From JBCCSZ01 sp039199225 (GTDB lineage Bacteria; Bacteroidota; Bacteroidia; Chitinophagales; Saprospiraceae), in the NCBI GenBank assembly GCA_039199225.1, contig JBCCSZ010000164.1, positions 1-16,781 on the forward strand: a stretch of DNA of 16,781 bases, read 5' to 3'. The notes under the pieces are model-generated. The model was not told the DNA's origin. It ran no database searches and saw only the letters and a list, made by a program, of their open reading frames with translations. This document shows positions 15,609 through 16,781 of this stretch, piece by piece; within the stretch, counting starts at the first letter, position 1; each line of letters opens with the position of its first letter. The translations under genes and the position numbers were made by a program.

Positions 15609-15616
15609 CAAAGATA
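15609..15616 (-). promoter_or_regulatory. Minus-strand TATCTTTG promoter box
   Basis: The minus strand reads TATCTTTG, an exact TAnnTTTG match and the same sequence as the promoter of the 59-aa gene at 16343-16350. No well-spaced TTTG is found upstream. It could drive the short transcript ending at 15512. Confidence 0.45.
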
Positions 15617-15750
15617 GGAATTTAGTTCAAAAAGTACTACGGGTCCGATCTTTTTTTCTGTATAAGTTAAGTGTTTACATAAGTATCATTTTTTGTTTAA
15701 CAAAACACCTTCATGGCTCTAACATTGCCGAAAAAAGAAGGTTTTGAGGG

Positions 15751-15782
15751 AAAAAAAAGTAGCCCTTGTTGAAACAAGGGCT
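15751..15782 (-). terminator. Second minus-strand terminator
   Basis: AGCCCTTG (15761-15768) pairs with CAAGGGCT (15775-15782) across a 6-nt loop. On the minus strand the stem is followed, after two bases, by eight U (A-tract 15751-15758). No protein gene ends just upstream of it. Confidence 0.75.
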
Positions 15783-15983
15783 CCCTCTCATGAAAAAAAC
15801 GAATAATGACTACATTCTTTAAACCCTTTTGGATTTTATTCTTTTGTGTTTATCAGTTGGATCATCTAGGTTCTTTAGCAGGAGTTCTATATTTGTTTTT
15901 CGCTCCTGTTGTTTGCTTTATTGATTACAAATTTTGTGCATACTTTGCTCATTTTTGTGATATCAAATTACAATTTGTGACAT
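15751..15983 (-). ncRNA. Candidate minus-strand RNA of about 230 nt
   Basis: A TAAGTTTG box (15997-15990, minus) and the terminator at 15751-15782 could bound a transcript of about 230 nt. The strand is full of stop codons; the only ATG-started frame I found is 21 codons (15952-15887). Possible internal hairpins are CAAATT/AATTTG (15964-15977) and CAGGAG/CTCCTG (15879-15908). I could not match it to 6S, tmRNA, RNase P or SRP RNA. The terminator is solid, but the transcript start is a guess. Confidence 0.27.
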
Positions 15984-15989
15984 GCATAA

Positions 15990-15997
15990 CAAACTTA
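15990..15997 (-). promoter_or_regulatory. Minus-strand TAAGTTTG promoter box
   Basis: An exact TAnnTTTG match on the minus strand. TTG triplets lie 11 and 14 nt upstream, shorter than usual, so the assignment is tentative. Confidence 0.3.
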
Positions 15998-16342
15998 TAC
16001 CGTTAATCCAACAATAGTTTCACCAAATCATTTACGAGCATCACTATTCGTTCTAACCCACTATCAATCATACAGTTAAGCATGAACTATTTGCTTACTG
16101 CGTCTACACCTTACGTTTAAATTGCCTTGTAAGGCTAATCGCTTGCAACTGAAACAGCTGATATTCATATCAATTATTCGGCTAATATTTATTTGCAGAT
16201 TGGCCAAAAAAGTGAAAATATTGCAGTGAAGGGTCGCAAATCTCTCTTTGACACACGAAAAGCAAGTCTGCAGTACGTTCTAAAAAAACATCACTGAAAC
16301 TAAAAAAAGTGACTTATAGGGTAAATCTAAGCTTGGGTTTAG
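15998..16342. other. AT-rich intergenic DNA without a clear feature
   Basis: I see no gene here. There is one small inverted repeat, CCTTAC (16109-16114) with GTAAGG (16129-16134). No tRNA cloverleaf, exact TAnnTTTG box or U-tracted hairpin was found. Confidence 0.5.
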
Positions 16343-16350
16343 TATCTTTG
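16343..16350 (+). promoter_or_regulatory. Promoter -7 box of the 59-aa gene
   Basis: TATCTTTG is an exact TAnnTTTG element 51 bp before the ATG at 16402. No clear TTTG occurs at the -33 position. The box lies downstream of a possible GTG start at 16309, which argues against the longer frame. Confidence 0.7.
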
Positions 16351-16401
16351 CCCCCGCATTTAGAAAATCGAAATATTTTATCATCCAAAAATCTTTATGT
16401 C

Positions 16402-16581
16402 ATGGCAAATGAAGCTCTGAGTTTTTATGATGTAAAAACAAAATCTAAATTTGAAACTTCTGAGTTCGAGGTACGTGAGAAAAACGGTCGTTTCTATGCC
16501 GTCGCCAAGTCACAGGCTGGCCCACACGAGTGCTGGAGAGTTCTGTCCAAGAAAGATGCTGAGAAATTTAGCCAATCGTAA
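16402..16581 (+). CDS. Small basic protein of unknown function (59 aa)
   Basis: From the ATG at 16402 the product is 59 aa. The frame stays open upstream to a GTG at 16309, but a strong promoter box (16343-16350) lies in between and the upstream codons read as low-complexity AT-rich sequence. The protein opens MANEALSFYDVKTKSKFET and continues with alternating charged and aromatic residues (EVREKNGRFYAVAKS, CWRVLSKKDAEKF). This suggests a small all-beta domain with a short C-terminal helix. It is rich in Lys and Glu and has one Cys (44). I recall similar 'YDVKTK' small proteins in Bacteroidota but cannot name the family. The promoter, short leader and terminator make it a self-contained gene. 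A nucleic-acid-binding role is possible but unproven. Confidence 0.8.
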   Translation: MANEALSFYDVKTKSKFETSEFEVREKNGRFYAVAKSQAGPHECWRVLSKKDAEKFSQS

Positions 16582-16636
16582 GAAAATCCTGTAAAAAAGG
16601 ATAGAACAAATAGTTTCAAGGTCTAAAAATAGAAAA

Positions 16637-16674
16637 GAAGGCCCTTTTATCAGAGTGGTAAGAGGGCCTTCTTT
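16637..16674 (+). terminator. Terminator of the 59-aa gene
   Basis: GAAGGCCCT (16637-16645) pairs with AGGGCCTTC (16663-16671). The stem can extend inward by about four more pairs, including one G-U, and is followed by TTTG. It starts 55 nt after the stop codon. The U-tract is short. Confidence 0.68.
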
Positions 16675-16781
16675 GTGGCACGCGCTCGCTTCCCTTTTTC
16701 GGCCAGCCAGCCAGGCAAATGCCATCCTGGGCGCTGTTCCGTACTGCACATCAGCCACATCCTGAGCGTCATAGGGCTACA

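Noticed and set aside
15806..16006. Plus-strand 66-aa hydrophobic reading frame
   Set aside because: Phe-rich composition follows from T-rich DNA, there is no promoter or ribosome site, and the nearby signals are on the other strand. It is kept only as an alternative to the candidate RNA.
16309..16401. Upstream GTG extension of the 59-aa protein
   Set aside because: A TATCTTTG promoter box lies within it and the extra residues look non-coding.
16510..16758. Minus-strand 82-aa reading frame
   Set aside because: It overlaps the 59-aa gene and runs through that gene's terminator hairpin, and its composition does not look like a real protein.

Overview
The window looks like a chromosomal segment of a Bacteroidota bacterium, most likely Saprospiria or a Lewinella-like lineage. 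Three things point there. Two exported proteins end in type IX secretion (T9SS) sorting domains, one type A and one type B. Putative promoters carry the Bacteroidota -7 element TAnnTTTG instead of a sigma70 -10 box. Shine-Dalgarno sequences are mostly absent. No mobile element, tRNA, rRNA or CRISPR array was seen.

Layout, left to right. 1-1361 (+): an exported coiled-coil protein and a PA2169/DUF2383-type four-helix-bundle protein, closed by a strong terminator. 1479-3918 (-): a single-domain response regulator, then a membrane histidine kinase with a PilJ-type sensor, then an orphan 97-aa helical protein. 4231-6167 (-): an AraC-family regulator followed by an NADP-type beta-hydroxyacid dehydrogenase, ending in a clear terminator. 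6423-7566 (+): an exported thioredoxin-like protein (Cys-Ser-His-Cys, Omp28-like) with a type A T9SS tail. 7633-15162 (-): one very large gene (2509 aa) for a surface protein, convergent with the thioredoxin-like gene across a perfect 14-bp hairpin. 15163-16401: about 1.24 kb of AT-rich DNA with no convincing protein gene. 16402-16581 (+): a 59-aa protein with its own promoter and terminator.

The two T9SS cargo genes make up more than half of the window. The giant protein has, in order, a signal peptide, Ig/PKD-like modules, three PKD domains with an FG-[DE]-P-x-SG insertion, an SdrD-B-like module, ten exact-length 51-residue repeats, a SprB-like module and the CHU_C/type B sorting domain. 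This is an adhesin-like architecture. The repeats alternate between two types (A and B), so the real duplication unit is 102 aa (306 bp).

The least explained part is the AT-rich region. Two minus-strand terminator-like hairpins with long U-tracts lie there, each downstream of a TAnnTTTG box and with no ORF of convincing quality. They could mark two small RNAs. I found no clearly new multi-gene system. The repeat array and the candidate RNAs are the best leads.
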